5,557 nt of DNA from CAZDME01 sp964506785 [NCBI: uncultured bacterium] (GTDB lineage Bacteria; CAZDME01; JAYEMH01). The DNA lies in assembly GCA_964506785.1 (NCBI GenBank), contig CAZDME010000071.1, forward strand, positions 1-5,557, in the 5' to 3' direction. Positions within the stretch are counted from its first letter, which is position 1; every line of letters starts with the position of its first letter. Under the pieces are notes generated by a model, which had not been told where the DNA came from, did not search any database, and worked only from the letters and a program-made list of their open reading frames with translations. A program made the position numbers and the translations under genes. Below, piece by piece: positions 1 to 5,557 of the stretch.

Positions 1-65
1 AGAAAACCCACTAATGGAAAAATACCTGAAAAAAACATGCAATAACATACAAAATTAAAAATAGG
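1..65. other. A-rich leader before the first gene; no gene assigned
   Basis: This stretch is strongly A-rich, and no convincing -10/-35 pair or hairpin terminator can be seen in it. Reading frame 2 is open from the window edge to a TAA at 56-58, and frame 1 is open to a TAA at 43-45. Either could be the last codons of an upstream gene, but 14 to 18 codons are too few to judge. In the frame of the first gene there are stops at 12-14 (TAA) and 27-29 (TGA), so that gene cannot simply continue from further left. No Shine-Dalgarno sequence is placed properly before the ATG at 66; only AGG touches it directly. Confidence 0.4.
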
Positions 66-1955
66 ATGTTCAACATTAACGAAAAGGATTTAAAAATAAT
101 TTTGGTACCTAAAGAAGAAAGAGAAAAAGAGGGAAAAATCATCTGGGAAATTACAAATCGGCCAGGAATCAAGGTGAGTCGAATCCTAAGAAAAAATCGA
201 AAATTCTATTTGTCCCAAGAATCTGACCTTAAAGTTAAGGTCAAGGTAACGCCGTACCTTTTCAGGAAAAAAGGAAAAGTCGGGATAGCGATTAGATTTG
301 ATGATGCTGAGAAGTTGAAAGACTGGTTTATTTCTCCATCGAAGGTACCCTGCGAATATTCTATTTATAAAAACAAGGTGTTATTTCTGTCTTCACATTT
401 TAAGGGTGATGCTAAGGCAGATGAATTTGTCCAGATGAAGAATGAAAGCATCCGGGTGAATCTTGAAAAGTATCCTTATTTTAATTTGACGTACAGAATA
501 GAAGACCCAGAAGTCCAGACAATAGAGGTAGTTGCCGGAATAGATTTTGATAAAGATGGTAAAGTTAACGAATATATCCGGGGTATATACCCAAGGCCAG
601 CCTCGGTATTTTGGGATAACTTTCGTTATAATTTCTATAGTAAAGTAAAGGCAAAATTCCCGGATAAAAAGTATTATGAGTTGGTAAAACTGGAGCTTTA
701 TCCCCATAAACTGTGGAAGGTTGACTGCAGTACGCCAAAAAGAAAGGGTAAATACAGATTTTGGATTAAAGGTTTAAAATTCTCCAATTATTCCCCAAGG
801 GAATTTTTTGAAAGTTTTAAAGATGCTTTAGATGTGGATTTAAATTCAGAAGAGGAGATTAAAAACTGGTCGGTGGAAAGAAAAGGTAAAATTCGCTTAG
901 AGCTATCCAGGAAAGTTAATAAAATAAATCTTAGGCAGTTTCCGATGATTGAATTGGATTGTAAGATTAAAGACCCCGAGCTTCAAAAAATCGATTTTAT
1001 CCTTGGTTTAGATTTTGATGGCGATGCGATAGCCGATAAAGATATTTTTCTTGATTACCTTGTTACCTCTAAAGAATGGGGTAAATTTCAGTTCGACGCT
1101 TATGGTTTGGTAAAGGAGGTTTATCCAGCTGAGAAGGAATACAACTTAATAAAGATAGCATTAGGGTTAAGTGAACAAAAGATAAAAAGGCCAAAGGAGG
1201 GGTATCCGTCTTATTTCAAAAGATTAAGAGTTTTTTCTTCTTCTTTGGTTTCTACTGAGGAGGCTATTTTCGATAGGCCGGTGTTTGCTATAGATAAAGA
1301 AAGATTCCGGTTGAAGGCAAAATTTAAGGGTAAAGCGAATATAGAAGATTTACGGTTTGAGAGGACTTTATTTTTAGAAGGAGGGGAACATTATTTAAAT
1401 AAACTCGAAGATGGTAGTTTTAAAGTGGACTGGGTGATAGTTGAGCCAAGGGACGGAAAAGATAAAAAAGAAAATAGGAATGAGCCAAAAATCACCTTTA
1501 GAAGGGTGAATTTGACTAAGTATCAAGTGAAGGTGAAAGGGGCAAAAAAACCGTTTTGGTTGGTATTTAGTGAGAGTTTTCATGATGACTGGAAGCTATA
1601 CAGCAAACAGAAAACAGAGAACAGAAAACAGCAAGCAGAAGAGATTGCAGCCGAATATCCAAATTGGGGGGTGAAAGAAGCTAAATATAAATGGGGATTT
1701 TCTCCCGGGGATATTAAATATCTATTTGGCGAGCCGTTAGATACGGAACACCAATTAGTTAATTTTTATGCCAATGCCTGGTGGATAGATCCAGAGGCCT
1801 TGAATTTGCCGGAAGATTTTAACCTGGTTGTCTTTTTCCGGCCCCAGTCACTTTTTTGCCTGGGCTTATTAACATCAGGTCTTACTCTTGGCGTTTGTCT
1901 GCTCTATTTACTATGGGGTTGGAGAAAGAAAAAAAATAATGAATCATTGGTATAA
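66..1955 (+). CDS. Large beta-rich protein with duplicated Asp-loop module and C-terminal membrane anchor
   Basis: I do not recognise a named family for the whole protein (629 residues). The sequence is rich in Lys and Glu and in alternating hydrophobic/polar strands, suggesting beta-sandwich domains. Residues 1-130 form a unique N-terminal part. Residues 131-245 and 287-397 are two copies of one module, each with a DPExQ motif and a DFDxD loop (160-165, 316-321). Residues 475-595 carry TKYxVxVKGAKKPFWLVFSESFH-type motifs (484-506), HxLVNxYANAWWIDP (562-576) and FFRPQS (590-595). From memory these resemble the soluble C-terminal region of large bacterial GT-C membrane proteins. One hydrophobic helix (about 596-617) is followed by a WRKKK tail, so the bulk should lie outside the membrane with the tail in the cytoplasm. 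However, no signal peptide or N-terminal helix is present, which is odd for this topology. The start at 66 is the first ATG after the in-frame TGA at 27-29; its ribosome site is poor. The gene overlaps the next one by 17 bp. A role as an accessory or detached soluble part of a glycosyltransferase is inference. Confidence 0.8.
   Translation: MFNINEKDLKIILVPKEEREKEGKIIWEITNRPGIKVSRILRKNRKFYLSQESDLKVKVKVTPYLFRKKGKVGIAIRFDDAEKLKDWFISPSKVPCEYSIYKNKVLFLSSHFKGDAKADEFVQMKNESIRVNLEKYPYFNLTYRIEDPEVQTIEVVAGIDFDKDGKVNEYIRGIYPRPASVFWDNFRYNFYSKVKAKFPDKKYYELVKLELYPHKLWKVDCSTPKRKGKYRFWIKGLKFSNYSPREFFESFKDALDVDLNSEEEIKNWSVERKGKIRLELSRKVNKINLRQFPMIELDCKIKDPELQKIDFILGLDFDGDAIADKDIFLDYLVTSKEWGKFQFDAYGLVKEVYPAEKEYNLIKIALGLSEQKIKRPKEGYPSYFKRLRVFSSSLVSTEEAIFDRPVFAIDKERFRLKAKFKGKANIEDLRFERTLFLEGGEHYLNKLEDGSFKVDWVIVEPRDGKDKKENRNEPKITFRRVNLTKYQVKVKGAKKPFWLVFSESFHDDWKLYSKQKTENRKQQAEEIAAEYPNWGVKEAKYKWGFSPGDIKYLFGEPLDTEHQLVNFYANAWWIDPEALNLPEDFNLVVFFRPQSLFCLGLLTSGLTLGVCLLYLLWGWRKKKNNESLV
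456..800 (+). repeat. Protein-level repeat, copy A (residues 131-245 of the first gene)
   Basis: This is the first copy of a module repeated inside the first gene. Landmarks are VNL at 131-133, DPE at 147-149, the loop GIDFDKDG at 158-165, the pattern Y191..V194...FP199....Y204.L206 and FSNYS at 239-243. The loop has Asp at positions 1, 3 and 5 followed by Gly, like a calcium-binding DxDxDG loop. The copy is diverged at the protein level and no exact DNA repeat is evident. Confidence 0.75.
924..1256 (+). repeat. Protein-level repeat, copy B (residues 287-397 of the first gene)
   Basis: This is the second copy of the module. INL at 287-289, DPE at 303-305 and the loop GLDFDGDA at 314-321 line up with copy A without a gap at an offset of 156 residues. 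By hand count 16 of 41 positions are identical over 131-171 versus 287-327. After one residue is dropped, F341, Y346, V349, P354, Y359, L361 and K363 match copy A at an offset of 155. The Asp residues of the loop (316, 318, 320) are kept, but the Gly is replaced by Ala321. Confidence 0.75.
1600..1641 (+). repeat. Imperfect heptanucleotide tandem repeat (six units of ACAGAAA type) inside the coding sequence
   Basis: Six 7-bp units follow each other: ACAGCAA, ACAGAAA, ACAGAGA, ACAGAAA, ACAGCAA and GCAGAAG. They encode a Lys/Gln/Glu-rich stretch at about residues 512-526 of the first gene, directly after the FHDDWKLY motif. Seven is not a multiple of three, but six units (42 bp) are 14 codons, so the tract as it stands keeps the frame. 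The tract differs from the strand-like sequence on both sides and probably lies in a surface loop. Confidence 0.8.
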
Positions 1956-2154
1956 AAGGTTTTTGCGATATTTCAAGAGGACTTCAGGTTCAGAATTTAT
2001 ATTGGCATTTATCTTTTTGTTAATCATTTGTGCTGTGCTGCTCATTTTTAAATGGGAAAAGATGGCGGAATGGGTGGCCAACTGGGCATATCTATTTTTA
2101 GTTATGGGAATACTGATAAAGTTAGTTCGATTTTTAAAGGAGCGGAAAGATTAA
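1939..2154 (+). CDS. Small protein with two predicted membrane helices, function unknown
   Basis: The product has 71 residues. A basic N-terminal stretch (residues 5-14, K/R-rich) precedes a first helix at about 20-37. After a short WEKMAEW link comes a second helix at about 48-65, followed by a charged KERKD tail. Both ends are positively charged, so both probably face the cytoplasm with the short link outside. I do not recognise a named family. The reading frame is open further left from a TTG at 1888, but the ATG at 1939 gives a sensible membrane protein and a compact 17-bp overlap with the preceding gene. Only a distant GGAG (1921-1924, 14 nt away) could serve as a ribosome site, so translation may be coupled to the gene before it. 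Its place between an anchored beta-rich protein and a GT-C-like protein suggests an envelope role, possibly as a small subunit (inference). Confidence 0.72.
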   Translation: MNHWYKRFLRYFKRTSGSEFILAFIFLLIICAVLLIFKWEKMAEWVANWAYLFLVMGILIKLVRFLKERKD

Positions 2155-2167
2155 AGGAGAACTTTTT

Positions 2168-2173
2168 AAGGAG
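2168..2173 (+). promoter_or_regulatory. Shine-Dalgarno AAGGAG deciding the start at 2181
   Basis: AAGGAG lies 7 nt before the ATG at 2181, which is ideal spacing. The same frame is open back to an ATG at 2052, but that would place 43 codons across the small two-helix gene and add a non-hydrophobic N-terminus. This site is therefore the reason to prefer the shorter protein. A second purine-rich AAAGGAG at 2153-2159 has no start codon at suitable distance. Confidence 0.8.
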
Positions 2174-2180
2174 AGAGGCG

Positions 2181-3932
2181 ATGTTTAATTTAGGGAAAAG
2201 AGAAGTTACAATCTTCTCTTTTTTTATCATCTTAACTTTAATAGCCACCTATCCTCTCATTTTTAAAATGAATAACAGCATATTTAGCGATTCCGAGTGG
2301 ACTTTTGATTCGCCGGGTTTTATTTACGGTTTATGGGACGGGAAGCAAGCTTTGTTGAATAATACGGATTCTGGGAAAAATGATATGGTTGCTTATCCGT
2401 TTGGCGTCCCTTACGCGGGCAATCGATTGCGTTCATATCTAACGCCCTCTGCTTTCTTATTCTTGCTGGTTCTTTTGAAAAATGAAATATTCGCTTATAA
2501 TTTTTGCACCCTCTCTAGTTTTATTCTATCCGGAATATTTATGTACTATCTTAGTTTTTATTTAACCAAAAACAAACTGGCCGCTTTTACATCAGGTATA
2601 ATATTTGCTTTCTGCAGTAATCATTTCCTGCAGGCCTTTTCTCATTTTGGGATGGCCCAGATTCAATGGATGCCTCTTTATGTTCTCTCTTTAATAGCGC
2701 TGAATGAAAAGAGGTCATATCCGGCTGCAGTTTTATGCGGTTTGGCCTTTTCTTTAGTTTTGCTGGTGAACTACTATTTCGGTTATTTTATGGTTATCAT
2801 TACCGCCGGCTTCATTTTATTTAATTTGGCTTATCGAATGTGGGGTAAAAGGCTTGAAAGGGAAAGGATAAGCCGATTAAAGACAATAAAGTTGATATTA
2901 CTGGCCGGGGCAATTTCCCTGGTGATGATTCTGCCGTCTACATATGATACGCTAAAGCAGATAATCAGGCCTAAAAGAGCGGAGGCGGAAGTTTCATTCC
3001 TATATGTAAGGCCATACGAAGACCTTTATAGATACGCGGCCAGGACATACGATTATTTTTTGCCTACCGAATATCATCCCGTATTTGGCAGATTGACAAA
3101 GAAGATAGTCAGGAAAATTACCGGCGGCCAGAGGCACTGGGCGGAAAGAACCCTTTATCTGGGAGTTACACCTTTATTTTTGGCCTTTATAGGGATAATG
3201 GGCTGGTGGAAGCGCCGGAAATTGGGAATAAAGAAGGCTAAAGAGAATTTCTATATTCCCCTTTTTTTATTCTTGGCAGTTTTAGCTTTCTATACATCTC
3301 TGTCTCCGGTAGTTCAGTTCTGGAAAATTAAAATTCCTACACCTTCTTTTTTCCTCTACCGCATAGCACCGATGTTCAGGGTTTATGCCCGAATGGGATT
3401 TGTGGTTACCCTAAGTCTCGCAGTTTTAGCCGGTTTTGGCCTCAGGGATATCCTGGCAAAGATTAAAAGGAAATGGGCAGAGACTGCGGCGGCGGTAATT
3501 TTCTCTGCGTTGATACTTTTTGAATATACGGTTATCCCTCCCTGGCGCAATGTGGATTTTAGTAAAACCCCGGCTGTTTATGAATGGCTGGCTGAACAGC
3601 CGAAGGATATAATTATCGCCGAATATCCTTTGTACGATAGTATTGACGAAAGGCACTTTAATTATTTATTTTATCAAAGAATTCACCGGAAGAAGATGAT
3701 TAACGGTGCACCCAGAGGAACAGAAGGATATTCCTTTAGAGAAACGATGATGGATATTTTAAAACCAGGGAGCCGTTCGGTTTTACGCACTCTGGGAGCG
3801 AACTATCTCATTATCCATAAAGAGATATATGACGATAAAGCAATTTCTATCTTAGACAATTCTAAAGACCTGAGACTTATCCAGGATTTTCCTTCGGCCC
3901 GGGTTTATCAGATACCCGGTGAGAGCTTTTAG
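2181..3932 (+). CDS. Polytopic membrane protein of GT-C / YfhO-like type, putative glycosyltransferase
   Basis: The protein has 583 residues with about 11 to 12 hydrophobic helices (for example near 8-28, 87-125, 132-175, 180-216, 235-252, 325-342, 358-374, 402-423 and 433-450) and a soluble C-terminal part from about 455. A long loop follows helix 1 and contains acidic residues (D37, E39, D43) where GT-C proteins usually place their catalytic Asp; which residue acts here cannot be decided. Patterns I associate with the large family of bacterial membrane proteins of this type include YPFG at 72-75, AERTLYLGVTPL (321-332), FFLYRIAPMFRVYARMGF (390-407), VYEWLAEQP (466-474) and NGAPRG (508-513). 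Such proteins are thought to use polyprenyl-phosphate sugars at the outer face of the membrane, but most are uncharacterised and database names vary (YfhO family, PTPS-related membrane protein). The start at 2181 is chosen from its ribosome site. The gene follows the small two-helix gene after 26 bp and precedes a VanZ-like gene, probably in one operon. Confidence 0.85.
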   Translation: MFNLGKREVTIFSFFIILTLIATYPLIFKMNNSIFSDSEWTFDSPGFIYGLWDGKQALLNNTDSGKNDMVAYPFGVPYAGNRLRSYLTPSAFLFLLVLLKNEIFAYNFCTLSSFILSGIFMYYLSFYLTKNKLAAFTSGIIFAFCSNHFLQAFSHFGMAQIQWMPLYVLSLIALNEKRSYPAAVLCGLAFSLVLLVNYYFGYFMVIITAGFILFNLAYRMWGKRLERERISRLKTIKLILLAGAISLVMILPSTYDTLKQIIRPKRAEAEVSFLYVRPYEDLYRYAARTYDYFLPTEYHPVFGRLTKKIVRKITGGQRHWAERTLYLGVTPLFLAFIGIMGWWKRRKLGIKKAKENFYIPLFLFLAVLAFYTSLSPVVQFWKIKIPTPSFFLYRIAPMFRVYARMGFVVTLSLAVLAGFGLRDILAKIKRKWAETAAAVIFSALILFEYTVIPPWRNVDFSKTPAVYEWLAEQPKDIIIAEYPLYDSIDERHFNYLFYQRIHRKKMINGAPRGTEGYSFRETMMDILKPGSRSVLRTLGANYLIIHKEIYDDKAISILDNSKDLRLIQDFPSARVYQIPGESF

Positions 3933-3948
3933 AGACAATTTCCGAGTA

Positions 3949-4458
3949 ATGAGAATTTCGAAATTAACAGTCTTTATCGTTTTTTTTATAATTGTCTCTG
4001 CCTCATTTATGCGGCAGGTAATGGGGTTTGTGGAAGGTTATCTTGGAGAAAGGGGGGCGGCGTTTATAATCGGGCTAATCATTCTCTTCAGCGCATTAGC
4101 CTTTTTAATTTTTGTTTTTAAAAACCACCCCAATATTAAAAAAAACTTAGCTATTGTATTATTCTTGGCAATAGGTATTATTCTGAGCTGGCAGATAAAA
4201 ATGCCGGCAGAAAGAATTCATATTTTGGAGTATGGTATTTTGGGCTGGTTTGCCAACCGGGATTTAACGGTTGAAAATAAAAAATGCCGGGGTTTTATTT
4301 TTGCCTGGCTGTTAATAATTACAGTCGGAATTTTTGATGAGGCATTTCAGAAAATATTACCCTATCGGGTTGGGGACAGCCGGGATATTTTTTTTAATAA
4401 CCTGGGAGGGTTATGGGGAATAGGGTTATGGTTTCTCAAAAACAAATTAAATGGATAG
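3949..4458 (+). CDS. VanZ-like family membrane protein
   Basis: The product has 169 residues from the ATG at 3949 and about four to five hydrophobic helices (near 6-22, 36-57, 67-83, 115-129 and 150-164). The VanZ-like signature is clear in two blocks. The first is E88-R-I-H91-I-L-E94-Y-G-I-L-G, and the second is D130-E131-A-F-Q134 followed by LPYRVGDSRD (137-146) and N150-x-x-G-G. These charged residues sit at helix ends, are typical of the family, and suggest a shared active or binding site. The founding member, VanZ, gives low-level teicoplanin resistance by an unclear mechanism; most relatives in envelope gene clusters have no known role, and resistance should not be inferred here. A GTG at 3919 is an alternative start, adding ten residues and overlapping the previous gene by 14 bp. 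Neither start has a good ribosome site, and the ATG was preferred because it starts directly before the first helix. The 3' end overlaps the next gene by 46 bp. Confidence 0.85.
   Translation: MRISKLTVFIVFFIIVSASFMRQVMGFVEGYLGERGAAFIIGLIILFSALAFLIFVFKNHPNIKKNLAIVLFLAIGIILSWQIKMPAERIHILEYGILGWFANRDLTVENKKCRGFIFAWLLIITVGIFDEAFQKILPYRVGDSRDIFFNNLGGLWGIGLWFLKNKLNG
4404..4410 (+). promoter_or_regulatory. Purine-rich ribosome site inside the VanZ-like gene
   Basis: GGGAGGG lies 2 nt before the ATG at 4413 and 17 nt before the in-frame ATG at 4428. It is the best Shine-Dalgarno match in the area, but it is close to the first ATG and far from the second. The in-frame stop TAA at 4398-4400 limits the next gene to these two ATG starts. 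Confidence 0.45.
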
Positions 4459-5557
4459 TATTTCTGGTTTCGTTTGCGGTTTGTCTTTTTTTAAGTTTTA
4501 GGGCTTTTCGTTTCAATCCCTACGGGGATTTTAAATATTATTTGCTAACAGGCGATGAGCCCCATTATTTACTAATTACCCAGAGCCTGATTTTTGATAA
4601 AGACTTTAACCTCTGGAATAATGTCCGCAATAATGATTGGAGATTTTTTGAGCATCGGCCGGTCGATGGGCATGCTCCCGGATTCACCTATTACAATAAT
4701 CTGGCAAAAGGAAGACTGGAATCTAAGGAGAAATTTTGGCAGGATAGAAGATATTCTGTCCATAGAATCGGTCTTCCTCTACTTATAAGCCCGGCTTATT
4801 TTTTAGGGATTAGGTGGAAATTAGGAGTTAGATGGGCAGTAATTTTATTTCTAAATTTATGTATCGCTTTGTTAGCCGTTAATATTTATGCGCTTAGTTT
4901 TGAATTGACCAATAATAAAATTGTATCTTTATGGGTCTGGGCAGTCCTATCATTTTCCGGGCCGGCTTTATTTTATTCTAACAAGATATTTCCTGATTTA
5001 CTGGCGGCTTTATTTATTATATTTGCTTATCGGAAAATAAGAAATCTCCGGCGCATTGACTTCGTTAATCCATTTATCATCGGCCTTTGTATTGCCTATT
5101 TACCTTGGCTTCATGAGCGTTTTATTTTAACCTCCTTCATCCTTTTTCTATTTTTTGTTTATTCAGTAAAATTATCTGTAAAGCCAATCATTATATCGCT
5201 AATACCCATTGCTATATCTTTCATTCTGCAGGGGGCCTATTATAACCTGCTTTTTGGGGTGCCTTTCCCGGTTAACGTCCATCCTTCTTTTTCTTTAAGG
5301 AATTGCGGCCTTTTAGGTTTGCTTTTTGATAGAAATCTCGGGCTTCTTTTCTATTCGCCAGTCTATATCATATCCTTGATTGGAGCTTTAGGATTGCTTA
5401 AAGAAAGGCCAAAGGAGTTTTTTTGGTTAAGTTTAATTTTTATTCCCAACTATATTATCTTAGGTCTTTTTCGAGAATGGTGGGGAGGATTATGTCCTCC
5501 TGTTCGTTATCTTTTGCCTTTCGTTCCACTGCTAACTTTACCGATATCGTATGCATT
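4413..5557 (+). CDS. GT-C family glycosyltransferase with GDEPHY motif, 3' end cut by the window
   Basis: The frame is open from 4413 to the right edge, giving 381 codons plus two bases with no stop, so the C-terminus lies outside. Helix 1 is at about residues 12-30. The loop after it carries GDEPHYLLITQSL (47-59), with the Asp-Glu pair at the place of the catalytic acid in GT-C enzymes such as the ArnT/PMT-like glycosyltransferases. Further family-like patterns are VHRIGLPLLISPAYFLG (116-132), SNKIFPDLLAAL (189-200), LPWLHERF (230-237), LLFDRNLGLLFYSPVY (303-318) and EWWGGLCPPVRYLLPF (355-370). About eight to nine helices are present in this part. The expected reaction is transfer of a sugar from a polyprenyl-phosphate donor on the outer membrane face; donor and acceptor are unknown. 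The start may be ATG 4413 or ATG 4428, overlapping the VanZ-like gene by 46 or 31 bp. It differs clearly in sequence from the polytopic gene at 2181, so this is not a recent duplicate. Confidence 0.88.
   Translation, partial: MGNRVMVSQKQIKWIVFLVSFAVCLFLSFRAFRFNPYGDFKYYLLTGDEPHYLLITQSLIFDKDFNLWNNVRNNDWRFFEHRPVDGHAPGFTYYNNLAKGRLESKEKFWQDRRYSVHRIGLPLLISPAYFLGIRWKLGVRWAVILFLNLCIALLAVNIYALSFELTNNKIVSLWVWAVLSFSGPALFYSNKIFPDLLAALFIIFAYRKIRNLRRIDFVNPFIIGLCIAYLPWLHERFILTSFILFLFFVYSVKLSVKPIIISLIPIAISFILQGAYYNLLFGVPFPVNVHPSFSLRNCGLLGLLFDRNLGLLFYSPVYIISLIGALGLLKERPKEFFWLSLIFIPNYIILGLFREWWGGLCPPVRYLLPFVPLLTLPISYA

Noticed and set aside
393-707. Open frame of 104 codons on the minus strand
   Set aside because: It lies wholly within the first gene on the other strand, shows no recognisable motif, and is expected by chance opposite an A/T-rich gene.
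1112-1386. Three strong Shine-Dalgarno-like purine runs inside the first gene (1112-1119, 1193-1200, 1376-1386)
   Set aside because: No start codon follows any of them at suitable distance, and they code for Lys/Glu/Gly-rich stretches, so they are probably by-products of composition.
1395-1583. Open frame of 62 codons on the minus strand
   Set aside because: It is a shadow opposite the first gene with no ribosome site or motif.
1888-1938. TTG start at 1888 for the small two-helix protein
   Set aside because: It would add 17 residues deep inside the first gene, including its anchor region, with no better ribosome site. The ATG at 1939 gives a normal basic N-terminus before the first helix.
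2052-2180. Upstream extension of the polytopic gene to an ATG at 2052
   Set aside because: The extension runs through the small two-helix gene, adds a non-hydrophobic N-terminus, and is unnecessary because an AAGGAG site sits 7 nt before the ATG at 2181.
3426-3656. Open frame of 76 codons on the minus strand
   Set aside because: It is a shadow opposite the polytopic gene, whose own frame is clearly coding there.
3949-4458. Reading the VanZ-like gene as a glycopeptide resistance gene
   Set aside because: No other van-type genes are visible, and most VanZ-like relatives have no link to resistance.
4572-4788. Short open frames on both strands (4572-4763 minus and 4594-4788 plus)
   Set aside because: They fall inside the second GT-C gene, whose frame is open from 4413 to the window end and carries family motifs exactly in this stretch.

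Overview
The window is a compact, single-direction run of cell-envelope genes from a bacterium of modest GC content (not computed; it looks A/T-rich). All five genes are on the + strand, and they overlap or sit within about 26 bp of each other. I see no terminator or promoter between them, so they look like one transcription unit that continues beyond the right edge. No rRNA, tRNA, CRISPR array or transposase is visible. The style of the proteins (several different GT-C-like membrane proteins in a row, a VanZ-like protein, and a beta-rich protein with a C-terminal anchor) reminds me of gene clusters in uncultivated lineages such as Omnitrophota or candidate-phyla bacteria. That placement is an impression, not a demonstration.

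Layout. 1-65: A-rich leader with no assignable gene, possibly the last codons of an upstream gene. 66-1955: a 629-residue, lysine-rich, beta-type protein with one C-terminal membrane anchor. It contains two copies of a module of about 110 residues, each with an Asp-rich loop, and a 42-bp heptanucleotide repeat is embedded in its coding sequence. 1939-2154: a 71-residue protein with two membrane helices. 2181-3932: a 583-residue polytopic protein of the GT-C/YfhO-like kind. 3949-4458: a VanZ-like membrane protein. 4413-5557: the first 381 codons of a second, different GT-C glycosyltransferase with a GDEPHY motif, cut by the window end.

How they may work together (inference): GT-C enzymes generally move a sugar from a polyprenyl-phosphate carrier to an acceptor on the outer face of the cytoplasmic membrane. 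Two polytopic proteins of this kind, one anchored beta-rich protein whose C-terminal part resembles the soluble tail of large GT-C proteins, and two small membrane proteins would fit a module that builds or decorates a surface glycan or glycoprotein. The substrate cannot be read from the sequence. The parts that look least described are the duplicated Asp-loop module and the heptamer tract in the first gene, and the small two-helix protein.
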